Shown piece by piece: positions 37,101 to 48,002 of a stretch of DNA of 64,000 nucleotides; positions within the stretch are counted from its first letter, which is position 1; each line of letters begins with the position of its first letter. The notes under the pieces are model-generated. The model was not told the DNA's origin and did not search any database. It saw nothing but the letters and a program-made list of their open reading frames with translations. Both the position numbers and the translations under genes were made by a program. Source of the stretch: Ascidia mentula (lineage: Eukaryota > Chordata > Ascidiacea > Phlebobranchia > Ascidiidae); contig OX387204.1 of NCBI GenBank assembly GCA_947561715.1, forward strand, positions 14,761,001-14,825,000, read 5' to 3'.

Positions 37101-40100
37101 TTCAATTTTGGGAGTCTGAGGTTTGGCAGGTTGCACATTTGAGAGAAGATTTTGAAATTGTAAAGAGTGCTGAGACCGTTCTCTTGCTGCTTTAAGAATT
37201 CCTTGAACAGTGACATCTTTCTCATACCTGAAATGACAAAAGAAATGCTGACATGCAAACTGTAGAGCAGGGAAATGCACAGTTACTTTGAAAGGACTAT
37301 TTTGTTGTTGTTTCACCAAGCAAGACCTGTTTAGTGCATTGAACTTAGATTCTATGCGTAGTACAAACAGTAGGGATGTGACGACCGAATAGAACAAATT
37401 ACAAATGATTCAAATTTGGCTGAATCTGAATCTCACAACAAGTCATATTGAAACAACAGCGCTAAAATAGCACGGAACAAAATTGAATACAAGAAATTTG
37501 GTCTAGAACCAGTCGTATATTGGCTGCAGGCATTTACATTCAGCCAAATCGGAACATTTTCTGTGTTGGCACATCCCTATGCAGTATGCTAAGTTGTAAA
37601 TGAAAACACACCTCTCCAACATCAATTCAATTCTATCCTTGGGAACACCATGAGTATTTCGTTTTGCCAACTGTCCGACTGTGTGACAAAAACAAACAAG
37701 GCACATTTCAGACTATCATTACTTGTGCTGGAAATGTACCTTTAAACTTCCATGGAGTGTTTGGTTCACGAATTTGTACGTCGTAGCTGTGTTTTGCACC
37801 TTGCAACACATATGGGGTCATCTCCCATGCTGACATATTGGTGTTGTCAATGATAATTGGTGTTCGTCCTAATTATTTCAAAAGGATTTCACAAATGTAA
37901 TTTACTTTTAATATTATGGCCCTTCATAACCTTTACATACCCTGTTTAAGGGCTTTGATTGCATTTTTTTGATTCCACGTATGAGCTTCCTGCAGGTAGG
38001 TAGGATCAAATTCATAATATCCATTAGGTTTGATGAAGAAGTCGTCAGTGCTTAAAATTAGACCATAACTTCCTGCAAATAATATCATACTCAATTGTTT
38101 TTAACACAAATCCAATCATAATTAACCAAACCACACCTTTATGGATGTATTTATAATGGCCTCAGAAGGTTAAAACTTAACCATATTCATTTGATTGGAA
38201 AAAACTTACCGGCCAATTGCCTTGCAAGTGTTGATTTGCCACTGCCTGGGGCACCTCTTAAAACATAAAGTGTCTTTTTTTCTTTTGACGGCTTTCCAGT
38301 TGGTCGTGAAAACCTATGCACTTGGTTCATAGGAGAGTAACCACCATTGAATCTGGGTCTTGGGACCATTTCTGGGCTATAAAATCCATGATAGGGATTC
38401 CTGGGAGGGGTCCAAGGCCGCTGTTGAAAATGCCCCCGCGAAGGTCCCCAACCATTGCGTTTCATGGTCTCTGTACTGTTGCAGATTTCGTTCAACTTCT
38501 CTTTGAGTGCAGTTATTCCTTTCTGTTTTAGGTTTGTATTCACTTCATAGTCCTCTACCTCACTTTGACACGTTTCAGTGTTCAGGGTTAAATTAAGTTC
38601 TACCGGATCAAAATCCGACCCAGCACTTGGGGTAAAACCTACTGGATTCACTACAACCCTTGGTGTTCTAGATAGCAACCTGCACAAAACAAATAAAGTT
38701 TTATTCACGATAAACACATGTAGAACAAGTAGAGTAAATTAAGCCCAAATCTGCACACCAGCAAGCCACAACTGCACATTTTTAGCAAAATATGATACCT
38801 GTGCTATACAAAAAAGGAACTTGCATGCAATTGCACACTGCATTTTTTTATACTGCACCGTTAGCGCATGCACTCTTTTAACCAAACATTTGCAAACACC
38901 AGTCAAAACTAGAAGTTAGTGTTTTTGTAAAAACAATGTGCATGATGAATACTTATCTGCAGCAGGAAAGTCTTGTGACATATAAGCTTCGATGCCAGTT
39001 GTACATGGAAAAGGTATAATTTCATTTAATGCACAACCACCATTTGCATGTACAAACTAGCTAAAGTGAATATTTTGGCAGGATTTACTTAAAAATATTG
39101 TGTGCTTGTAATTAGACAGCATTACTTTCAACCCCAACTGACATAATGTTCAGCAAATATTTTCAAGTTGGGCATTACAACTCGTCAAAAAATATTCATG
39201 CATAGAATATGCAGTAGTTGGCAATGGTAGTAAGCTTGTTTTCAAAATAAAGCTATGGTTAAATCTCAAATCACTAAATCCAATAAAACACTACTATTCA
39301 AAATAGACATTAAAGTTCATGACAAATGATGTGTTTATCTGAACTTTAGGATTGTGTAAACATAGAAATCGAACAATTATTCTCAAAAAACACTGAAAAC
39401 AAATTTTGGTGTGCACAGTTATCAAGTTACAAAGAAATGCATAGATTGTATGTTTGTATATTTGCATACAACAAAGTGTTTTAAAAAACAAGGTTTAAGT
39501 CAATGCATTTACTTGTCTGGCTCATTAAACTTGATGTTTATGTGCTCCACATTGTTAAACCCGTTGACAAGACATGGCTGGTGTTTTCCATCACCATCAA
39601 ATTGCAGACGCATTCCATTCCAAAGTCCCACACTCACATAAGATTGTGCCATTATGTAGCGAAACTCCTGTTTTGCACTGGTTGCTTTGCTATTTTCAAC
39701 AGTTGGTAGTTTTTCTTCTGTAATTGGAGGTGGTGTGGTTGCTGGTACAACCTGGAAGAAAGGAGAATCATTATTACAATCATCAGAAAAATGATGATAT
39801 GGCTTAACTGTCTGATAGCAGAATTGTTGAGAGACAAACAAATATACGTAAAAAAAACAGAATGTCAGAAAGCGCTTACATAAATAGTATACATACCTCA
39901 ATAAAAGTTTTAATATCTTCAAAATGTTCCGAAACAAAATTGCTGGATTCTTTAGGAACTTTTTCTTGTATGGAACTACGAATGTCACTCTTTTCAAGTA
40001 ACAAGTCATTACAGTTCATCTTTAATTGAATCTTTGCAGAATCGTTTTCAGTTGAAATGTCAGAAGATTTATCAACAAAATGTTTTTTGTTTTGTACCAA

Positions 40101-41550
40101 ACTATCCACAGACAAATTCTTCAATTTGTCCGACAACACTGCTTGTTTGATAAGTGGCTTGGAGCGATTGTTTTTTGCTGCGGCCTTTCTGGCTCTTTTC
40201 TTTGCATTTTTTGACAGTGGCTTAGAGGATGTTGTGTTGGTGGAACTCTGTGCTGCAGCTGATGTTGGTATTTGTACACCTGACAAATAACACAGTATTT
40301 ATATATATATATACATCTTCCAATCTCATAAATTACGATAAATGACCATTGGCAATGATGAATGTTGAACAGTGTGGACTTAAAATTAAACTCAATTTAT
40401 GGCAAAATCTTGCTTTTTATCCATATCTGCATATTTACAGCAAAAGTTCGAACATGTAAAAACACAAAATAAATAAAAGTAAGAAAAACTATTCAAACAA
40501 CGGAAACAATATATACTGTTTTTGAGGCAAAAAATATATCTGTACATGTATTTATATTATGCAACCTGGAGTAACACTGCTCTCAATACTATCCAGTCCA
40601 TTGCTGCACTTTGTTGTTACATTTTCGGATGAGGAACAAGGAATTCCAGGTTGGTCCAAAGTATTAGAAGCTACCTTTTTTCTGGCTCTTTTCTTTGCAC
40701 TTTTTGAAAGAGGCTTATGGGATGTTGTATTGGGGCCTGATGATGACATATGCAAACCTATCTCAAAAATATATATTGGCCTTATAAGCAATGATAGCAA
40801 CATGGATTATGTTGGATAAAATTATATTAGTTATGGCCCTATTTTCCTTTCAAACCTTCCAATATTGAGATTTTTGTACACATTTGTGTGATACAACAAT
40901 TTTAACCAGTCAGCACATTGCAAAAATGAAACAAATATTAATAAGGAAATTCATAGATTTAAGCTTGGGGCATTACATTTTTTTCCAATGTTGTCCATAC
41001 TTTGTAACTCATTGCTGCAGTTAGGTGTTGTAATTTCAGTTAGGGGTGAACAAAGTACACCCAGTTGGTCCAAAGCGGTTGCAACTAAAAATACAATATC
41101 AAATTATAACTATGTGTCACACAAATTAAACCATTATGAGGGAACATTTTGTAACAAAATATCTAACTTGGCTGTGTGAATATATAATAGCTGTGTAAAA
41201 AGGTTCAGCTACTTTCAGGTTACTCGAATGTACTATGTGATAGTTAGTTGTTAGTAAGTACTTTCAAAACTTATAGGTACCGATATTTAAATGTAACAAA
41301 CATCTTTTGTAGCTGCTTTTGCCCTCTAGTTCCTGCAAAATGACACTTGTACTGTGCAATAATTATTTTTGCAGTTACCATTAAAATGACACATCCATGT
41401 TTTTGCAACAACACTGGCAGAGACATAAAACAACTTACTGTTAAAGTCGTTTTCCGACAAAATCATATGCACAACTTCAGGTTCAAGTTGTGGAAACATT
41501 TCCTGTGCTTGTCGGAAAATAAATTCCTGTGTTTGACCAGATCGTGACAT
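31139..41550 (-). CDS. N4BP2: NEDD4-binding protein 2 (CUE, kinase-like, DUF1771, Smr)
   Basis: N4BP2 combines ubiquitin binding (CUE), a 5'-polynucleotide-kinase-like ATPase and an Smr nuclease-type domain. Exons in coding order: 41550-41439, 41084-40977, 40757-40566, 40279-39897, 39751-39513, 38679-38210, 38072-37941, 37868-37740, 37678-37612, 37227-36177, 35885-35723, 35435-35307, 35056-34866, 34716-34583, 34440-34381, 34323-34261, 34096-33934, 33803-33708, 33414-33274, 32851-32745, 31998-31846, 31563-31430, 31254-31139; 1,510 residues (human 1,770). The CUE domain is at residues 1-73 (QEMFPQLEPEVVHMILSENDF). Walker A is GAPGSGKST near residue 490, then ILSTDDFF and PIIIDNTNMSAWEM. DUF1771 lies near 1370-1427 and Smr at 1430-1510 (ELDLHGLHVDEA, FVITGWG). 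Two further CUE-like segments lie near 962-1000 and 1263-1320. Exon 10 is a 1-kb acidic, serine-rich disordered stretch. Confidence 0.93.
32981..33209. mobile_element. hAT-like miniature element in an N4BP2 intron
   Basis: The left end AAGTGATTCTCAAACG and the right end TTTGAGAATCGCTA are inverted copies, the widespread GATTCTCAAAC end of non-autonomous hAT elements. Flanks TTCTAAAC and GTTTAAAC agree at six of eight positions, consistent with an old 8-bp target duplication. It lies between the exons at 33414-33274 and 32851-32745. Confidence 0.55.
37371..37579. mobile_element. Second hAT-like element (209 bp) with TAGGGATG ends
   Basis: Starts TAGGGATGTGACGACCG and ends TGGCACATCCCTA, giving inverted termini related to those at 23323-23716. 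The flanks AAACAGTA and ATGCAGTA agree at six of eight bases if the TA belongs to the duplication, so the insertion looks old. It lies between N4BP2 exons 9 and 10. No coding capacity. Confidence 0.55.
40566..41084 (-). repeat. Internally duplicated exons of N4BP2
   Basis: Exon 2 (41084-40977) encodes LDQLGVLCSPLTEITTPNCS and then NELQSMDNI. Exon 3 (40757-40566) ends with LDQPGIPCSSSENVTTKCS and NGLDSIES, a clear copy. The first half of exon 3 (TTSHKPLSKSAKKRARKK) copies the head of exon 4 at 40279 (TTSSKPLSKNAKKRARKA). Exon 3 is therefore a mosaic of an exon-4-like head and an exon-2-like tail. Confidence 0.8.
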
Positions 41551-42665
41551 TTTCACATTTAACACAGATTTCCACACAAAGCACAATCAATTTGACTATG
41601 GTACCCAATGCTTACATCTTCGTGAAGGTGAAGTTAAGTTTTGGAAAACAAATTGAATAACCGACCGACAGAGTAATTCCACCTGTCATATATTTGTGAA
41701 CAAATCCAAGCTGCTAAATCTTAGGACTTCCTCCAAATTTGAACGCTTACACGAAATAAAGTTTACTTCAGCGTTTGTATTGTTTGTGAAGTTTGACTGC
41801 TTTCAGAGTTTTATGTACACAATGACCAGTAGAGCGTGCAATCACGTGACTTCGTATATCACGTAGTACTGCTGAAGTTTGACCGGTTTGACTATTCGTC
41901 CCACAGCAAAAAAAAAGTTAATATAAATGATTATAGAGATCGTTTCGAACTATTCGAAGAGCATTAATACAGTAATACAAAAAGATAGAATTTTCCATTT
42001 AAAGGTAAAATAATAGTTGGCCAGTCTCTTTCTTAAATTACGATACGCTTGATTCATGATGCGTACAAAATCTTACCTGCCTTTTTCCTTATTTGAAGAT
42101 CAGCTGTGCTGTAATATTCCAAAAAAATTCCTAATGGCAATTGGAGTTTTGATATAACCTGGTGGCTGCACGTGTGGTCGCACAGGTAGTGTAAAATCAC
42201 GCAGACACAGGCCTACTTCGGCGTTTATTGTTTTGTTTAAAACGAGAAAAAGCTAATCAACATCACGAAGGTATACATAATAACAACTATACTATTTTGT
42301 ACACTATTTTGCCAGATAATTTACAGATCGGTTATGTGGGTAATATTGTTCCTTATAGCGACTATTACTTGCCCAGATTAGAAAAACTGTCGTGCAAGAT
42401 TTGTGAAGTTTTGCAAAAATACTCAACCAATGCAGCAGCATTAACATGGAAAAACATTCGCTTATTCCACAACCAACAGTAACTAAAAAAATCCACCACG
42501 CAAATAACTAATCTAGTTACTATACGCTCTCTAAAATGTATATGCTCTGTTTTCTTGATTGCAATACACCCGTTTTAAAAATATAATTGCAAATCTATTT
42601 TACAAGACAAATGCACATTTTTTTTAATAAAAATATATTCAGGGATTTTGTACATCAGGGTAATT
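41551..42665. promoter_or_regulatory. Shared upstream region of N4BP2 and MTHFD2
   Basis: The two start codons face away from each other and are 1,115 bases apart, so this interval must hold both promoters. It includes a short run with CACGTGA and CACGTAG near 41845-41872, E-box-like sites, and no recognisable gene. A frame at 42228-42482 has no ATG at its start and is ignored. Confidence 0.4.
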
Positions 42666-44981
42666 ATGTTTAGGTTAGCTATTTCAGTTTATTCTAAATC
42701 AAATTTTGTGAAGCCAGCACTGCAATTGAACAACCTTACGAAATGCGCTGCACTGCATACCTCAAGTACCAGGTATTTTATAACTTTTTGTATGTTTTTG
42801 CATTTGTTCAATTGCTTTTTACCCAAAGTTATGTCACACTTTTAATATAATTCAAGCTGAAGAATTTTGAAATGGTTAGCTTAAATTTAAAGGATGTTGT
42901 CCACTACATGCATTCTGATGTGATTGTAAACTGTCTCTAATTTGCTTGTCTTGTTTTTCAGAAATGAAGCACAAATTATCAGTGGCACAAAAATTGCCAG
43001 TGATATTCATAAAGAAGTTAAAAGTGAAATAGATGAATGGATTGCCAGTGGAAAGCGTGCCCCTAAACTGGCTGCTGTTTTGGTCGGCGCTGATCCTGCC
43101 AGTGCCACATACATTAAAAACAAAGTAAAGGCCTGCACTAAAGTCGGTGTGTTTAGTTATTCAAATATTTTCACTAACCTAGCTTTTTATTCAACATTGT
43201 TAAAACAGTGAAGTACACATTGGTTTTCTGAAGGAATAATATATATATCTTGAAACCTAACAAAAATATATAATGCGTTGGTATTGATGCAGCAATTACA
43301 AATTGGCTATTTTACAATTTAAATAAAAGGGCCATTAAAACTAGCTTTTAATCAACATAATAAATTTATTTAGTACTCATGAGCATTGGGAATACTTTTT
43401 TCCAGGCATAAACAGTGAGACTATCAACAAGTCCTCCAGTACTTCCCAAGAAGAAATACTTGATATTGTTAATTCTCTAAATACAAGTAATGAGGTGGAT
43501 GGCATACTTGTACAACTTCCACTACCTGAGCATATAGGTAGGCAGAGGGAATTTTGATTGACGATTAAACTAATTATATTTGAGTATTTTTCTAAACCTT
43601 ACACCATTGACAAGTTATAACAATCATTGCTTGGCTATCTTGCATGCCTATTTTTCTGGTAAACATGTCACCACATATTATGTTTAACTCAATTGTGACA
43701 ATATCGTATTCTTAATTTGTCACATTATTGCGAGAAATGTCATTGTGGATTTTTTTAGTGTGGGACTTCCATGGAAAATAATCACTTTCAGTGTGGTTTA
43801 TTTTTAGATGAAAGAACTGTTTGCAACGCCATAGCACCGGAAAAAGATGTGGATGGTTTTCACATCACAAACATTGGACGTCTGTGCCTAGATCAAGAGT
43901 GTTTAATGCCAGCCACCCCTGCTGGAGTATGGGAAATGTTAAAAAGAACAGGTTGGACCTATTATACCTTCATATGTTACAGTTTACATGTAGTTTTAAT
44001 GCATGTACACAAATATTGTCAAAAATATGTTTTCATGGAGAAAAATGGTGATGACCTAAAAACTCAGTGGTAAAAATCTGTCTCTGCGCTTACAGTTTAT
44101 TAACTAATTGTAGTTTACAAGCATATTCAAAACAACTCACCCTTGCCCCATTTACAGGTGTTGAAACTTTTGCAAAGGTTGCTTTAGTATGTGGTCGCTC
44201 TAAAAATGTTGGAATGCCAGCTGCAATGCTTCTTCATACCGACCATAGGCATGAAAGGCCAGGAGGTTGTATACAAATTTCACATTAGATGCTGAAATTT
44301 ATAAAATTAATCAGCTTTTTAAGGCCTTGGAGAATGGTGGTAATAAATAATTTCTCTTGTGTTTTCAAAAAATTAGTCTTGTGTTTTTATGAAAAAACAT
44401 TCAAAAATCTGTCTTGTGTTTTTAATAAAGGTATCGTTTTGCAGGTGATGCTACCGTAATTCAAACACACAGATACACCCCTCGTGAGCATTTGAAAATG
44501 TTAGCTAAACATGCTGATATCATAATTGCTGCTGCAGGTTAGTGTTTTTCATAACTTACACTTTTGCTCTAGTAACCATGTAAATCAGTAACTAAAAACA
44601 CTTTTGTAATCTTTTTCAAGGTTCTGTAGACTATATTTTTAATATTTTAATGTCTACCCCTGTAATACAGGTCTTCCTGGGTTAATTACAGCAGATATGG
44701 TGAAAGAGGGGGCATGTGTAATTGACGTTGGTATCAACAGAGTAAAAGATGAAAAAACTGGAAAATTTAAACTTGTTGGCGATGTCGATTTTGAAGGTTA
44801 GTTTCAGAGTTATATACCTGACAAGGCTTCAAGTAATATTAAATGTTTGTTTTCATTGCATTCAGAGGTGAAAAAAGTTGCTGGTTTCATCACACCAGTC
44901 CCTGGCGGAGTTGGCCCGATGACTGTAGCAATGTTGTGCAAAAACACACTTCAAGCAGCTAAGAGCTTGCAACAAACCTAA
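42666..44981 (+). CDS. MTHFD2: Mitochondrial methylenetetrahydrofolate dehydrogenase/cyclohydrolase
   Basis: Bifunctional enzyme converting 5,10-methylene-THF to 10-formyl-THF in mitochondrial one-carbon metabolism. Exons: 42666-42772, 42962-43146, 43406-43537, 43808-43951, 44158-44265, 44445-44537, 44671-44796, 44866-44981; 336 residues, near the 350 of human MTHFD2. The first 36 residues are basic, hydroxylated and without acids ([19 protein letters not shown]), a typical mitochondrial presequence. Catalytic-domain hallmarks are [11 protein letters not shown] (the YxxxK motif), [20 protein letters not shown], the nucleotide-binding [27 protein letters not shown] and the C-terminal [15 protein letters not shown]. 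All introns after the first are phase 1. Vertebrates have MTHFD2 and MTHFD2L; this is the pre-duplication type or either one. The synthetase domain of MTHFD1 is absent. Confidence 0.95.
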
Positions 44982-45995
44982 AAGCGCTTTGACACAATGT
45001 ACACAGGTTTACATTATTGCTGGCACTTTTTATATATTTTTGTAGTAAGCCCGATATCGCCAATTGCACCAGAGAAGCACACAAGTGCCATATCGTTGCC
45101 ATATCACAAAAAAATTCTCATGCTTTTCTAACAAGCGTATATTTGCATAATATCTAATTTATAAAAAACACACTGAACATTTTTTTATGTTTACCTCATG
45201 TTTAAACATTTCATTTTTATTGTAAATGGATTTTTTACAAATAGAAAAATTTACTGTATTTTTGTTTCAAGCGATGTCTGGGGCACAAATATACTCAAAT
45301 TTAGACAAAAATTAGGTTTTATCTATTAATCTATTGATAGTTTAACACATATATATAAACATTTTAACAGCATTTTACTGAATTAACTGTTGCATATATT
45401 TTAACAATCCAGAACTCTACACACTGTTTTTACCGATAACTATTTCACTATGACATACATGTTAGCAATCTAACACCCAACTGTATGTTTTTGTTGCCAT
45501 CCTATTATTTTCTGCGTTGCGTGTCATATGTGCGTACCAAACTTTCAAGACAACAATAATACTGAGTTTTAAAATATTTTTTGTTGAACTGGAAATGTTT
45601 TCTCCTCAAGCCTTTTCTAAATTTGTTATTCACAGTTAATTTGCAAAAGGTTAAATGCCTTGCTCCCAAAAAAGGGTGCATTTATCATGATATGATTTGA
45701 CATATGTTCCAAATTTATGTGTATTTACATTTTCTTTGTCACTGTAACAGCTTCAATGCTTTTTTGCAGAAAAATAGCAGCAAAAACTATTGTTAGGTTT
45801 TAAAGTGTTACAACTTTGTCCTTTAAGAGTTTCAACAGCAAGTGGCCTTATACAGTTTTTAAAGAATTCTGAAAAGAGTGTCCTCTTAATTTCTCATTTT
45901 ATCATGTTTCCATTCACATATACACCTAATTGCATGTGTTTCTGTGCACTGTCACCTTTTACACAAAATCACAAATCTATTTACTGGTGTTAACA

Positions 45996-46001
45996 AATAA
46001 A
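45996..46001 (+). terminator. Candidate distal polyadenylation signal of MTHFD2
   Basis: AATAAA followed by a further TAAA and an A-run lies about 1 kb after the stop codon, within an uninterrupted AT-rich stretch. It is one of several possible signals. Confidence 0.3.
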
Positions 46002-46345
46002 TAAAAAAAAACTCAACATTTTGTGTGTGAAGTTTTCTACAGATGCAAAGTTTTGAAACATTTTGCAAAGTTTATTTGACCACCATTGTTTCGGTGTGTA
46101 TCTTGAATTAGACTTACATGTATTGGTGTGCATTATTTTATTATCAGGATGTAAAAAAAATCTTTCAATACGTCCATATTAGATGGTTTCTTTGTTACGC
46201 TCTGCAGTTCACCAGTTTTTGCGAGCCAAATTTAGTTTAAACAACTTTCAAAGTTTTTGCATAGTAAACAAATCTTTTTGGTTTACTTACGAAGGTGTCG
46301 AGAAGCCCTTCAGTAATTGAAAACACATTGTCCTCTATTCATGGT

Positions 46346-47094
46346 TCCGACTTCGCGTCAGCAATGGGTCTGACGTCACAATGCTGCAGGAAATGCATTG
46401 GTCCAGAAACGAAAATTTATGTTTGGCGAAATAAAACGCCCGGAACGCAGTAATATTTCATGCAATGGCATGATTGGCAGGATCGCCTCACTGCGCAGGT
46501 CCTTGCTTGGCGATCACAGCTATCGTATCGCGATCATTAGGTTTGCAGGCTTGGCAGCCCAGGCATTGCAGCCTAGCTGGATCAGCCACTTTTTCCTGAC
46601 AAGTCGGAGCAAGATTTGAAAAATCAAGCTCCCGGTGAGGTTTGAACTGGCGACCCTGGGCTAACCAGGCCCAACGCTCTACCAACTGAGCTCCTGTAGT
46701 TGGTGCGTCTGGCAGCTGCTTGACCTTGGTGCTCGTTTACCGCGGCGATGTTAAGCCTTGATCGCATAGAAAATAACACTAGACGGACACGGAAGTTTTT
46801 TTCTGTCTTTACAATTAGGAGAACACATCCTTTTTTGACATTGTGTCTTTTGATTCATATGCTACCTTTCCTACCAGCGAGGTACACCAAACCCATGTAA
46901 CCACCAGACGCGGTACATACCTTTAATTCTAGACATTTTTCTTTGCTTATAAATAATTTTTTAGTACACGATACATATACATTCCTAGACAATTTCTGCT
47001 TTATTTAAACGTGAAATTTTACCCCTAAAACCAATGCTTTTTCAGCCAACCTGCAGCATTGTGACGTCAGAACCATTGGTTACGCACAGTCGGA
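46346..47094. mobile_element. Transposon with about 57-65 bp terminal inverted repeats
   Basis: The left end (46346-46402) and the right end (47030-47094) are inverted copies. Both contain TCCGACT at the outer edge, then CAATGG, TCTGACGTCACAATGCTGCAGG and finally GCATTGGT. The interior, about 630 bases, has no transposase. A tRNA-derived segment sits inside on the minus strand. No target duplication could be recognised, so the superfamily is open. Confidence 0.7.
46629..46701 (-). repeat. tRNA-derived SINE-like segment
   Basis: On the minus strand GAGCTCAGTTGGTAGAGC is a near-perfect polymerase III A box. CCAGTTCAAACCTCACC lies at the spacing of a B box, and TGGGC-CTGGTTA-GCCCA forms an anticodon-like stem and loop. 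The acceptor ends do not pair and the T stem is weak, so this is a tRNA-derived repeat or pseudo-tRNA, not a working tRNA gene. It is nested inside the element at 46346-47094. Confidence 0.65.
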
Positions 47095-48002
47095 TTTTCC
47101 ACAATTAAAACATTCCGAGCGAGCATTTTATACGGGTCTGCAAAACCTCAATAAATAAAAAAATGTGACTTAAAATCTTTTCCAGCTTCCTTTGCGAAAT
47201 AATGCAACTTTGCAATATATAATTTTATGTATAGTTTCAATAGGATCGTTTCATAAACATACAAAATATCAATGTGTAATATGGAAATAAAAACGTTTCT
47301 CAAAGCACTTAATAAAACAATTGTAGTGAACTTTAAAATGTTGCACTAAATAATGCAGCCATTTTACGTCTGTTTGTGTTTCCTTGATTAAAGTTTTCTT
47401 TACCTGCGCCCGCGCCCAAAACAAGGAAGCGGACGGCGTTGCAAATATTAAATGGTAAATGATGCTGTCCTACGCATATCACAATAAAAAAACATGGTTG
47501 AAGTAACAAGTGCGAAAGATAGTTTCAAGCGGCCGCAATTCAAAAGGCGGGAAAGGTGATTAAAAACTGGCCAATAGAAGGCCGATGTCCAGTCGTGCGT
47601 GACCAATATGTAAATGCTGACGACGAGAGTATTTTTCAGATTGACGTGACTTTAACGTTTTGGAGGTATTCACGAGTTCTTAAATATTAGGCAGCGTCAG
47701 CAAAATAAATACAAAAATACAACGAAGTACTGCGATACATAACAAAGCGCAACACTACGACGACCATTGGGCAAAGGAAATTAAAAAAAAAATATGTAAT
47801 ATGGGTACCGATGTAGATTTACCACTTTGCGATGCTTTGCACAAGAATGTGTTGCGACGTGTTACGCATTGTTGGAAGTTGTCTTTCGGTGATTTTTCTT
47901 CTTGAACGTCACTTCATGGAGACAAACGCAAGACGACACAGTCCCTCGAAGCGGTGACGACATAAATACAAATGTTATACATGCGGCAGTTTCTCGTCAT
48001 CA

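Larger units (their letters stand above)
44982..48002. other. Intergenic region between convergent MTHFD2 and the semaphorin-lectin gene
   Basis: The first kilobase is very AT-rich and looks like the MTHFD2 3' untranslated region, with an AATAAA at 45996. At 46346-47094 lies a transposon with a nested tRNA-like repeat. The rest (47100-48002) is unannotated and may contain the 3' untranslated region of the minus-strand gene. No open frame there resembles a protein family. Confidence 0.45.

Noticed and set aside
42228..42482. 84-codon plus-strand frame upstream of MTHFD2
   Set aside because: No ATG at or near its start, no splice link to the MTHFD2 presequence exon and no recognisable domain.
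46629..46701. Functional threonine-like tRNA gene
   Set aside because: The A box and anticodon arm look right, but the acceptor stem does not pair and the T stem is poor, so it is called a tRNA-derived repeat.
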